From an uncultured Bacteroidales bacterium (GTDB taxonomy: Bacteria; Bacteroidota; Bacteroidia; Bacteroidales; Paludibacteraceae): a DNA stretch of 48,289 nucleotides. Both the position numbers and the translations under genes were made by a program. This document shows positions 1 through 7,439 of the stretch, one piece after another; position 1 is the first letter of the stretch; each line of letters opens with the position of its first letter. Location: the NCBI GenBank assembly GCA_903911085.1, contig CAIWCC010000208.1, positions 1-48,289 on the forward strand. The letters are read 5' to 3'. The notes below the pieces were generated by a model. It was not told the origin of the DNA. It worked only from the letters and a program-made list of their open reading frames with translations, and ran no database searches.

Positions 1-1516
1 ATTTATCAATGTTGTTTATCAATGTCAAAGATACAATTTTTGAAAGCAAATCACAACTATAAATGTCCCACGAATGATTTATCAATGTTGTTTATCAATG
101 TCAAAGATACAATTTTTGAAAGCAAATCACAACTAAACCATCGACCGTTGTACTCTTTGCTTGTTGTTTATCAATGTCAAAGATACAATTTTTGAAAGCA
201 AATCACAACGGAACACGTACTACATTGCGAAATGAAACAGTTGTTTATCAATGTCAAAGATACAATTTTTGAAAGCAAATCACAACTTATCTAACTCCAC
301 ACATTTAACAATAGTAGTTGTTTATCAATGTCAAAGATACAATTTTTGAAAGCAAATCACAACTTAATTTTTTCAGACAACTCTCCGGTTTCAGTTGTTT
401 ATCAATGTCAAAGATACAATTTTTGAAAGCAAATCACAACTATCCGAAGAGGTGAGACATTTGAAGATGTGTTGTTTATCAATGTCAAAGATACAATTTT
501 TGAAAGCAAATCACAACAGATGAAGAACAATATATTGAATCAAAAGTGTTGTTTATCAATGTCAAAGATACAATTTTTGAAAGCAAATCACAACTACCTT
601 GAGATTCATAAGCATTAACTGCGTGTTGTTTATCAATGTCAAAGATACAATTTTTGAAAGCAAATCACAACTACGGTGGGGATGTTGAATATTCAGTTCA
701 AGTTGTTTATCAATGTCAAAGATACAATTTTTGAAAGCAAATCACAACTCATTGCCTTTTCAATCACTTTGCAATATTGTTGTTTATCAATGTCAAAGAT
801 ACAATTTTTGAAAGCAAATCACAACGTGTCGTAAAATACAGTATCTAATTCCGTGTTGTTTATCAATGTCAAAGATACAATTTTTGAAAGCAAATCACAA
901 CCTTAAAGCCAAGGTACACATCAATATACTTGTTGTTTATCAATGTCAAAGATACAATTTTTGAAAGCAAATCACAACTGTATTGAACATTCAGAAATTT
1001 TTTTACCGTTGTTTATCAATGTCAAAGATACAATTTTTGAAAGCAAATCACAACGCACTAGAGATGGTGAGGAGGAAGAATACAGTTGTTTATCAATGTC
1101 AAAGATACAATTTTTGAAAGCAAATCACAACTATCAATTGAAAGTGAACGTGGATGATATAGTTGTTTATCAATGTCAAAGATACAATTTTTGAAAGCAA
1201 ATCACAACGGAAACACTCAGAGTGCGATTGATGCGTTAGTTGTTTATCAATGTCAAAGATACAATTTTTGAAAGCAAATCACAACGGAAACGTGCAAAGT
1301 GCGATCGATGCTTTAGTTGTTTATCAATGTCAAAGATACAATTTTTGAAAGCAAATCACAACATATTAGCAGGTCTTGTGCGACAAATTCTAGTTGTTTA
1401 TCAATGTCAAAGATACAATTTTTGAAAGCAAATCACAACAATACTATTCCAGTTGTATATGGACATAGTGTTGTTTATCAATGTCAAAGATACAATTTTT
1501 GAAAGCAAATCACAAC
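1..1516 (-). CRISPR. Type II-C-like CRISPR array, 20 repeats, truncated at left edge
   Basis: Twenty identical 47-bp repeats begin at 11, 87, 163, 240, 317, 394, 471, 548, 625, 702, 779, 855, 932, 1008, 1085, 1162, 1239, 1316, 1393 and 1470, separated by 29-30 bp spacers. Bases 1-10 are the end of a further spacer, so the array continues to the left. On the minus strand the repeat starts GTTGTGATTTGCTTTC and ends GATAAACAAC. That length and start are typical of Bacteroidetes type II-C (Cas9) arrays. I chose minus-strand transcription because the repeat then carries a Bacteroidetes promoter: TTG at repeat bases 2-4, 20 bp, then TATCTTTG at bases 25-32. No repeat is degenerate, so the ends give no polarity. 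No cas gene or tracrRNA was found in the window; they are presumably to the left. The array as a whole is certain; type and strand are inferred. Confidence 0.97.
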
Positions 1517-1526
1517 AAATCGATTA

Positions 1527-2093
1527 TCAGTAATTCTTTACCCTACCTCCACAAACCCATGTCTTTCGGTAATAATTTTCATCCAAGTTACTAATAATAA
1601 CTCCTCTTGAAATGGATGAATGAACGAATTTATTGTCCTTTAAATAAACACCTACATGGTTAATATCAGATTTACTTTTATTTATTGTATTAAAGAATAC
1701 CAAATCGCCCTCTTTCAATCTCGATAGGCTTATTTTATGACAGTTAATTTTGAATATAGTGGCCGAATTGCGTTCTAATACTATGCCATACACATTTTTG
1801 TAAATAACATTAACAAGACCAGAACAATCTATACCAAAATGAGACATACCACCGTCTTTGTGGGGTATATTTTGCCAAGAAGATACTTCTTTATAAAGTG
1901 TAAAATTATCTTTTCGAGATTCTTTCAATCCCAACGATTGATAAACTTCGCGGTGAAGTTTTTTTTCTAAACGCCTACTGCTACTACATCCAACAATAAA
2001 AATTGTACATAAAGAAAGTATCAAAAAACGGATGATTAATATTTTCCTGTTTATTCGTCTGTATTTATTATTGCCTAGAATGTTTAGTCCCAT
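1527..2093 (-). CDS. NlpC/P60 family lipoprotein, putative cell-wall endopeptidase
   Basis: A 188-residue lipoprotein with an NlpC/P60 papain-like domain, the family that cuts peptide stems of peptidoglycan. A hydrophobic signal segment (residues about 18-35) ends in a lipobox with Cys36, so the protein is probably anchored in an envelope membrane. The catalytic Cys is C90 in DCSG, the His is H146 in NHVG, and the third polar residue is H158. The 12-residue spacing of H146 and H158 matches Spr-type enzymes. The stretch of about 17 residues before the hydrophobic core is long, but there is no later Met in frame before the lipobox. The TGA stop lies 10 bp from the last CRISPR repeat on the same inferred strand, with no terminator between, so readthrough into the array is likely. 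Confidence 0.88.
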   Translation of the reverse strand: MGLNILGNNKYRRINRKILIIRFLILSLCTIFIVGCSSSRRLEKKLHREVYQSLGLKESRKDNFTLYKEVSSWQNIPHKDGGMSHFGIDCSGLVNVIYKNVYGIVLERNSATIFKINCHKISLSRLKEGDLVFFNTINKSKSDINHVGVYLKDNKFVHSSISRGVIISNLDENYYRKTWVCGGRVKNY

Positions 2094-2103
2094 CTTTTTT
2101 CTG

Positions 2104-2111
2104 CAAATTTA
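2104..2111 (-). promoter_or_regulatory. Candidate -7 box (TAAATTTG) for the NlpC/P60 gene
   Basis: On the minus strand TAAATTTG fits the Bacteroidetes TAnnTTTG element. It ends about 10 bp before the start codon, which would leave a very short leader, so this call is weak. Confidence 0.3.
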
Positions 2112-2142
2112 ATGATTTGAATTGATATTGACTAACTAGTGT

Positions 2143-2175
2143 ACCAAAAAAGGGTGAAATTGAAAATCTCACCCT
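2143..2175 (-). terminator. Intrinsic terminator or attenuator upstream of the NlpC/P60 gene
   Basis: Read on the minus strand, AGGGTGA pairs with TCACCCT and the stem is followed by six T. It lies about 50 bp upstream of the NlpC/P60 start. It could stop transcription from the right, or act as an attenuator if that gene's promoter lies further upstream. Confidence 0.5.
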
Positions 2176-2295
2176 AATAAAGTATTTTACTAACAATTAA
2201 ATTATCACCTCAAAAACTTGATTTATTTGATTCGTTATAATGCAAAATCCCAATTAAAAAAATGATCTCATGAATTATCTACACACAATGAGTAT

Positions 2296-2343
2296 CAAAA
2301 AAAAAAAACAAGCCAAAATCTTGTAATTACAATTCTTTGGCTT
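2296..2343 (-). terminator. Rho-independent terminator after the small Sm-like ORF
   Basis: On the minus strand AAGCCAAA (2336-2343 in plus coordinates) pairs with TTTGGCTT (2310-2317), followed by C and a run of 12 T (plus 2297-2308). It lies about 110 bp beyond the stop of the 69-residue ORF and supports that ORF being transcribed. Confidence 0.75.
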
Positions 2344-2454
2344 ATATATTTATAAAATCAAAACTAATTATTTCTAAGAAATGGAACAAAAATCCATTTT
2401 ACTTGATAATTAATATCTCTTTTGAATTTCTAAATCAATAACAAAACATTCTAT

Positions 2455-2664
2455 TTATGCTATACATAATGCAACTATACTAGTCAACACTATTAAAACA
2501 ATACTATTTTTTTCTATTGCCAATGCCACTTCACGTTCGAATGACAATGTATTTTGAATTATTTCACCTACTATGCCAGTAACTAAGTCTCCATTTGAAA
2601 GTCTCAGATTACATTTTTTACCATTAAATTCATTTATTATTGCAACTATTTGATTCGTTTCCAT
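2455..2664 (-). CDS. Small hypothetical protein, possibly Sm-like fold
   Basis: A 69-residue protein with no clear relatives that I can name. The alternation of short strands (CNLRLSNGDLVTGIVGEI, then a hydrophobic tail SIVLIVLTSIVALCIA) resembles an Sm/LSm-like beta-barrel, with a helix first, a GxxV turn and closing strands. This rests only on pattern. The hydrophobic C-terminus could instead be one membrane segment. It stands alone, with a good terminator downstream, which argues that the frame is real. No function is assigned. Confidence 0.5.
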   Translation of the reverse strand: METNQIVAIINEFNGKKCNLRLSNGDLVTGIVGEIIQNTLSFEREVALAIEKNSIVLIVLTSIVALCIA

Positions 2665-3228
2665 GTTAATTTCATTTTATGTGCGGTTTAAACACACCTA
2701 TAAATACAGATTATTTAATTGATTATTATTTATCTCATAGTAAATGATTTTTACTGTTAGCAAAAAGAACTTAAATTTAAACTCATTTCTTAGCTATCGC
2801 AGAAGTGTTATAATTTAAGTTCACAACTAATAAAATTTGAAGATATTACCATCAATAAGATTTGTCACAAACTTACGGTTTAAGATTTACTATTTGTATA
2901 ATTATTCTTCATCATTTATTGATTCAATAATATTAGAGGGCATTGATTTATTCAATGCCTTTGGAGTAGGTTAAGTTCTCCTTCATTTGTGAATAAAGCT
3001 ATGTTTGTCATATTGGGTGGTCAGCCCGAAGTTACATTCTAACCGAAAACTTTGAAAGTTAATAAATACTCGAAGATATTCGATTATCTAGTCGACAACA
3101 ATTTTTAGAATAAGTGTATAGGATAACATATTAATCAAAACTTCAAGAACACATGTTGAATGATGATTTCGAATTTCTTTTAAGAATATATTGAATTTGA
3201 AGGTATGAAATTTGAAAAAATTGAAAAA
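2665..3228. other. Gene-free stretch with inverted repeats
   Basis: No credible gene. Two perfect inverted repeats are visible: 11 bp GAACTTAAATT (2767-2777) with AATTTAAGTTC (2812-2822), and an 8-bp stem GGCATTGA (2939-2946) with TCAATGCC (2952-2959) around a 5-nt loop. Neither has a T-run, so they do not look like terminators. The rest is low-complexity AT-rich DNA. Confidence 0.6.
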
Positions 3229-3486
3229 TTATATTTTAATCAATTTCTTCTCAACTATATAGTTTGACGTAATTATTTTAGCAATATAAACGCCCTTACG
3301 AAGTAGGCTCAATGATATACTTTCTCCATCGGTAATTTGTTTCTTTATGGAAACAACACAATTTAAGTCACTTACTGTAACCATTGCAGTTCCCTCGATA
3401 CCATTAACTTGAAAGTATTCGGAAGTAGGGTTTGGATGTATGCTTATTGAAGAATTATTAATTGTTTGATAAACGGTTGATTTCAT
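3229..3486 (-). CDS. Isolated T9SS type A C-terminal sorting domain, possible gene remnant
   Basis: An 85-residue frame almost entirely filled by a Por/T9SS C-terminal sorting domain. ISIHPNPTSEYFQVNG is the opening motif, followed by strands and the closing KGVYIAKIITSNYIVEKKLIKI. Such domains normally sit at the end of large exported proteins behind a signal peptide; here there is neither signal peptide nor cargo. It is either the surviving tail of a decayed gene or a small stand-alone protein. The Met start (MKSTVYQ) is the only obvious one. The upstream DNA shows no in-frame extension. The domain call is confident; whether it is expressed is open. Confidence 0.65.
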   Translation of the reverse strand: MKSTVYQTINNSSISIHPNPTSEYFQVNGIEGTAMVTVSDLNCVVSIKKQITDGESISLSLLRKGVYIAKIITSNYIVEKKLIKI

Positions 3487-3595
3487 AGTTCGTTTTATAA
3501 TTAAAATCGTAATTTAATTTTATGTGTAAATGCTCAATTTAGGTGTTGACACTGATTCTATTTTATTCTATTAAAAAAATGTTATCAATTTTTGA

Positions 3596-3638
3596 AATCA
3601 AATCCTACATAAGTTTAGTGCTTATGTAGGTTTTGATT
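3596..3638. repeat. 18-bp inverted repeat, hairpin with 7-nt loop
   Basis: Arm 3596-3613 (AATCAAATCCTACATAAG) and arm 3621-3638 are complementary at 17 of 18 positions. There is no strong T-run on either side. It lies between two divergent genes, so a regulatory or mobile origin is possible. Confidence 0.75.
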
Positions 3639-3812
3639 CACAAAACAAAATTAAAAAAACAGATAGATTCGCAACAGATATTATATTGTTAATTATTTAT
3701 TTTCTATAATCGTTCTAACAAACGAATTGAATTAAATAATACTACAGAAATAATCAATATTTCAGCGATTATTTTACTTGCAAAATTACTACATAAAAAA
3801 TTATATAACCGT

Positions 3813-3886
3813 CCAAAACGTAAAAACAATTGCCAAAAGGTAAAAAGTTTTGTACAAAACGTATGAAAAACTATCCAAAACGTAAA
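3813..3886 (+). promoter_or_regulatory. Four phased direct repeats, CCAAAACGTAAA, likely AraC-type operator
   Basis: Copies start at 3813 (CCAAAACGTAAA), 3833 (CCAAAAGGTAAA), 3854 (ACAAAACGTATG) and 3875 (CCAAAACGTAAA). Spacings are 20, 21 and 21 bp, about two helical turns, so all copies face the same side of the DNA. They lie about 75-160 bp upstream of the predicted transcription start of a gene for an AraC-type regulator. Direct half-sites about 21 bp apart are the classic arrangement for AraC-family binding, so autoregulation is the likely role. Confidence 0.7.
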
Positions 3887-3958
3887 TTATTAACACAGCT
3901 GGGGTTTGTTTCGGTCAAAATAATTGTTTTTAGAACATTTTATATAAAAATTATATTC

Positions 3959-3966
3959 TATCTTTG
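3959..3966 (+). promoter_or_regulatory. -7 box TATCTTTG of the AraC-type regulator gene
   Basis: This is an exact TAnnTTTG. It ends 19 bp before ATG 3986 and so supports that start rather than 3830. No good -33 TTTG is seen at the usual distance, which suits a promoter that needs an activator. Confidence 0.6.
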
Positions 3967-3985
3967 TAAAAAATATTCAACCTAT

Positions 3986-5188
3986 ATGATTAAAATAATA
4001 CTGCTGCTTTCACCAATTTTTGTTACTTTATTTTGGTCAATTACACTTGCTGGTAATAACAAAAAATACAGTACCCCACGGAGATTTTTGGGACGCTTTA
4101 TGCTTTTTCCACTTATAATTTACATTGCTCATTTTTTATATTTCGCTCCACTTCCCGACATTTACCCCTATTTTGATGTAATTTTACAATATGCATCATT
4201 ACTTGTTTTCCCTATATATTACATTTACTTTCGATTATTAACTGTTGACGAAAAATTCTCATTACGTGCTCATTTCCGATTTTTGGCATTGCCTACTCTT
4301 ATATTTATTGTTTATGGAATTGGCGTACTTTTTACGCCTACCAATGAATTTAGAGCATGGCTTTATGACGGAAATGCTTTTCCAGACTCACCGCATATTA
4401 AGTTTTTAAGTTTTATGCGAATAATAATACGTGTAACCTATCTTGCTCAGGTTTTACTTTCGGTTACTGGAAACTATTTGTTAATCAAGAAATATGGTGA
4501 TAAAGCCGAGCAGTTTTACTCCGATATTCAAGATGGACGTTATAATAATGCAAAAATGCTCAACTATTCTATCATTTTCATGAGTATTGCAGCATTTACA
4601 TTCACTGCCTTAGGTCGACAGTTCCTTATTTCGCAAGATGTAGTCATTTACTTAGGATGGACTGTTTTTACTTCTATGCTCTACATTATTGGATATATGG
4701 GTGTTAGCCAAAAAGCAATTAATCCAACTTTCGATTTAGAAATTGAGCCAGAAACAGAAAATAAGCAAGAAGGTGAGCTTAATTCATCGGAATCTAAAGT
4801 AATGAATCAAATACTTGAACTTTTTGAATGCCAAAAGATATATCTAAAAAGTCAATTGAACATTCTTGAAATAGTGGCAATTGTAGGCACAAACAGATCA
4901 TATATTTCTTCATTAATTAATCAAGAATACAACCAAAACTTCTGTTCATTTGTAAATACGTTTAGACTGGAAGAATTGAAACGAGTATATGTACAAAACC
5001 CCGATTTATCAAACGAAAAACTCGCTGAAAACTGTGGTTTTGGTTCAGTAAATTCAATGAAACGCAGTATTTTTGCTAATTCAGGTCTATCTATAATAGA
5101 TTGGAAAAAACAAATACAATCAACAACCGAAGAAATAAAACTTGATTCGACTCCTCAATTAAGGAAGAAACAGTCGGTTGTAGGTTAG
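3986..5188 (+). CDS. Membrane-anchored AraC-family transcriptional regulator
   Basis: A 400-residue protein. The first ~235 residues contain about seven hydrophobic segments separated by short loops, a 7TM-like sensor. A polar linker (TFDLEIEPETENKQEGELN) leads to a C-terminal AraC-type double helix-turn-helix. Visible parts are the first HTH (ILEIVAIVGTNRSYISSLIN) and the second (NEKLAENCGFGSVNSMKRSI, then GLSIIDWKKQI). It should bind DNA while sitting in the inner membrane; the ligand is unknown. The frame is open from 3830, but I take ATG 3986 because a TATCTTTG box and operator-like repeats lie just upstream. No neighbour suggests its target beyond its own promoter. Confidence 0.85.
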   Translation: MIKIILLLSPIFVTLFWSITLAGNNKKYSTPRRFLGRFMLFPLIIYIAHFLYFAPLPDIYPYFDVILQYASLLVFPIYYIYFRLLTVDEKFSLRAHFRFLALPTLIFIVYGIGVLFTPTNEFRAWLYDGNAFPDSPHIKFLSFMRIIIRVTYLAQVLLSVTGNYLLIKKYGDKAEQFYSDIQDGRYNNAKMLNYSIIFMSIAAFTFTALGRQFLISQDVVIYLGWTVFTSMLYIIGYMGVSQKAINPTFDLEIEPETENKQEGELNSSESKVMNQILELFECQKIYLKSQLNILEIVAIVGTNRSYISSLINQEYNQNFCSFVNTFRLEELKRVYVQNPDLSNEKLAENCGFGSVNSMKRSIFANSGLSIIDWKKQIQSTTEEIKLDSTPQLRKKQSVVG

Positions 5189-5595
5189 TCAAAACACTCT
5201 ATTTAGATAAAATCAACATTATTTTCTAATTCAATATTATTGAAAAGAATTAAAATTTAATATTTTATTAAGAGTTATAAGACATTGAATTATTGAATAC
5301 AAATATATAATTTTGAATTTTTTATTTGGTTCTAAACTCAATTGTGTGGGTTCTTTTTGAAATAAGTCTTAAATTCAAAATAAACAAAAACCACACTAGG
5401 CACATTAGAAATAGATAGGATCTAAAAAAAGAACACAATAGACAAATTCCTTTCGGTATTATGTGATTCATTATAAATGCTTTCAGCATTTATTCTACTA
5501 TGAACTAATGTACCTAGTGTGGTTCATTTTTTTCTTTATAAGTAGTCTTTAAAAGTTTTAAAAATATCAACCCACTCGAAAAGTAGTAGAATCAT
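5189..5595. other. Gene-free stretch with fold-back element
   Basis: The stretch is occupied by the inverted repeat at 5389-5524 and AT-rich flanks. No gene is seen. Confidence 0.6.
5389..5524. repeat. Fold-back element with 20-bp imperfect terminal inverted repeats
   Basis: AACCACACTAGGCACATTAG at 5389-5408 is the reverse complement of 5505-5524 with one mismatch. Inside is a perfect 8-bp hairpin with a 3-nt loop (TAAATGCT 5474-5481, AGCATTTA 5485-5492). The size and arms suggest a small non-coding mobile or structural element related to the one at 6343-6518. Confidence 0.65.
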
Positions 5596-5973
5596 TTATT
5601 TTCTTTCAAAAGTTACCTTCTTTAGGTTCTCTTTCAACCTTTTGTCGGCCATAAAACAGATTTTTTTAGCCTTCACCTTACTTGGAGTACAATCCCCGGC
5701 ATTCTCATAACCTTCGCTGGTAGCAGAAAGTGTAAATCGACCCAAATCATCCAACCATACGCTGTAGCCCTTGTGGAGATACTCCTCAATCATTTTCGAT
5801 AAACCAATCAACGTTGCACGAATATCTGTTTCGGTCAATGTGCATCGTTCCGACAATTCTTCAGCTAGTTGTACTGTACTTATTTCGCCCGAACGAACAG
5901 GAATAGCATAGTTTTTCAGCTCCTTCGCCCCCACTCCACTTCGCTTTGTTTTAACCTCATATTTTATTGCCAT
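5596..5973 (-). CDS. HU-related DNA-binding protein
   Basis: About 125 residues from MAIKYEVKTKRSGVG. It is of the HU/IHF-like histone family common in Bacteroidetes (the HU-related type with a basic N-terminal extension). Recognisable parts are the helical region STVQLAEELSERCTLTETDIRATLIGLSKMIEEYLHKGYSVWLDDLGRFTLS, matching the HU fold up to the arm, and a basic tail KVKAKKICFMADKRLKENLKKV. It should bind and bend DNA in the nucleoid. The frame is open to 6033, but those extra 20 residues are uncharacteristic, so I use the Met at 5971-5973. An array of palindromic repeats lies 70-200 bp upstream and could be its operator. No neighbour is close enough for an operon. Confidence 0.8.
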   Translation of the reverse strand: MAIKYEVKTKRSGVGAKELKNYAIPVRSGEISTVQLAEELSERCTLTETDIRATLIGLSKMIEEYLHKGYSVWLDDLGRFTLSATSEGYENAGDCTPSKVKAKKICFMADKRLKENLKKVTFERK

Positions 5974-6042
5974 AATGTTTACTTTATTTTGTTTAAAAAA
6001 CACTTGTATTGATTTGAAAATCATATTGAACAATTAACAAAT

Positions 6043-6169
6043 AGATGTACATCTTTTTACGTAATAGATGTACATCTTTCTATGCAATAGATGTACATCT
6101 TTCAATATATTAGATGTACATCTTTTAAGTCTACAAATATACATCATATTTTATAAATAATATACATCT
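6043..6169. repeat. Six tandem palindromic repeats on a 23-bp period upstream of the HU-related gene
   Basis: The perfect palindrome AGATGTACATCT occurs at 6043-6054, 6066-6077, 6089-6100 and 6112-6123, exactly 23 bp apart. Two weaker copies (9 of 12 matches each) continue the same register at 6135-6146 and 6158-6169. Decay runs away from the gene. The arrangement suits a multi-site operator for a dimeric regulator, or iteron-like sites. The gap between cores is too short and too variable for CRISPR spacers. Confidence 0.8.
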
Positions 6170-6342
6170 TAAAAGCAAATCATCTTGAAGTTTTTTAAAA
6201 ATATTATTGAGGACTTATAAAAATGTTTATGTTGTACAAAAAAATAATTCATTTGACGTGTGATTACAATAGAGTTTATATAGATTAAAAGTTTATAGCT
6301 CTCAAAAACAGAGATTTAAGATTGGACATTAAGTTAGACATA

Positions 6343-6518
6343 TTACACTAAGTTACACTAAGAATATATTTACAAATTAAGAACACTAAGGAAAAAACAT
6401 AAATGTTTTTTTAGAATAGTCGTTTTATTATAAAACATTTATGTTTTATCTTAGTGTTCTCATAATAAATGATTAAAAGAACCTTAGTGTAACTTTGTGA
6501 CCTTAGTGACTTAGTGGT
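6343..6518. repeat. Fold-back (MITE-like) element with nested inverted repeats
   Basis: Outer arms GTTACACTAAG (6352-6362) and CTTAGTGTAAC (6483-6493) are perfectly complementary. Inner arms 6380-6409 and 6432-6460 pair over about 28 bp with few mismatches. Flanking text repeats the CTTAGTG theme. Transcribed, it would fold into one long hairpin. There is no coding capacity. Confidence 0.7.
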
Positions 6519-6887
6519 AAATCTTTTATTTTAAATCACATAGTATACTAATCTATATAAAGTCTAATATCAAATTGGGTTTTTATCTATGATGTGCCGT
6601 CAAATGCAGGAAGCTGAATTTTCTACTGACTGCCTCTTGCCTCCAGCTTCCGACAAATCGGAATACTGGGCTCATGAGGAAATTGATTGTAGTGTACTGA
6701 CTATGAGAAGATATAACTAAAGAAACAGAGCACAATAAAATACAATGACTTAAATGAAATCAATTTGGTTCAATAGAATTTAGCTACAGCCTATTCAAAA
6801 AATGCAACAAAAAAAACATTTAACCACACAATCAATCAGAACATTACAACTAAAGGAAAGTTATTTTTTATTGAAATGTCATTTATG

Positions 6888-6918
6888 TTTGTTATTATAA
6901 AAATTATCGATATATTTG
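6888..6918 (+). promoter_or_regulatory. Consensus Bacteroidetes promoter TTTG-N19-TATATTTG
   Basis: TTTG at 6888-6891, a 19-bp spacer and TATATTTG at 6911-6918 match the family consensus. Transcription would start near 6925, about 600 nt before the giant gene's ATG, crossing one REP-like unit. It is the best promoter candidate for that gene. Confidence 0.65.
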
Positions 6919-7181
6919 CAGTCATTAATATTAGTCATTACTAAATAACCTAGAATGGCTTTGTATCCTGTTTTGCCGAAAAAATAACTATAACCATCTG
7001 TCTGTTTTATGTTTACAAACTCTTACCTTCGATGCCAAAGTTGCATCCCTTCAACAGCAATCTCGCTGCTGTTTTGTAATACGATATTACATATCCTTAA
7101 TATATATACCATCAAAAATTCGTTGTTATTACTTTTAATCCATTTTCAAAAATGGTTAGGGACAAATTATCCTTTTAATCA

Positions 7182-7327
7182 CCCACAGCTGAAGCTATGG
7201 TCTATTGATTGGCAGAAAAAATTAAAATGGAGAAATTGGATTGGGCTTTGTTGAAACCAATTCAAATAAAAAAAAATGATTGGTGCGAAAATGCAAATAT
7301 TCAATAGTATTGGGCTTCAGCCCATTC
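7182..7327. repeat. REP-like composite unit, copy 1
   Basis: It begins with a degenerate CCACAGCTGAAGCTATGG palindrome, includes TATTGATTGGCAG and AAACCAATTCA, and ends with TGGGCTTCAGCCCA. It is the same unit as the copies around the RAYT gene 7 kb away, but the most diverged. Confidence 0.75.
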
Positions 7328-7419
7328 CTAAAATAAGGAAATCAATTTGCTTTAGCAGAAAACAAAACATTAAAATAAAAATACTAACATAACAAACTCT
7401 GTCTTAAGCCCCTCTTCCT

Positions 7420-7439
7420 CCCTCTCCAGTAGGAGAGGG
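7420..7439. repeat. Palindrome CCCTCTCC-N4-GGAGAGGG
   Basis: An 8-bp perfect stem with the 4-nt loop AGTA. The same stem with adjoining CTCACC/GGTGAG text recurs inverted at 48222-48241, so it is a dispersed repeat. Confidence 0.75.

Larger units (their letters stand above)
2094..2454. other. Gene-free stretch with two minus-strand hairpins
   Basis: AT-rich intergenic DNA. It holds the hairpins at 2143-2175 and 2296-2343 and a candidate -7 box. I see no open frame of note in it. Confidence 0.6.
3487..3985. other. Regulatory intergenic region between divergent genes
   Basis: It holds an 18-bp inverted repeat (3596-3638), four spaced direct repeats (3813-3886) and a -7 box (3959-3966). A longer reading of the AraC-type gene, starting at 3830, would place coding sequence over the repeats; I consider that extension spurious. 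Confidence 0.6.

Noticed and set aside
943-1502. Three open frames encoding repeated VKDTIFESKS / MSKIQFLKANHN peptides
   Set aside because: They are the CRISPR repeats read through; the 76-77 bp period changes frame every unit.
3830-3985. 52-residue N-terminal extension of the AraC-type regulator
   Set aside because: The stretch is the phased operator repeats plus the -7 box, and its composition is unlike the rest.
6043-6169. 23-bp repeats as a short CRISPR array
   Set aside because: The gap between 12-bp palindromes is only 11 bp and partly conserved, far too short for spacers.
6955-6987. Ten-residue peptide MALYPVLPKK right after the promoter at 6888
   Set aside because: It could be a leader peptide, but nothing beyond its position supports it.
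7009-7254. 81-residue frame downstream of the strong promoter
   Set aside because: Its second half is the REP-like unit read in frame, composition is unlike a protein, and no family is recognised.
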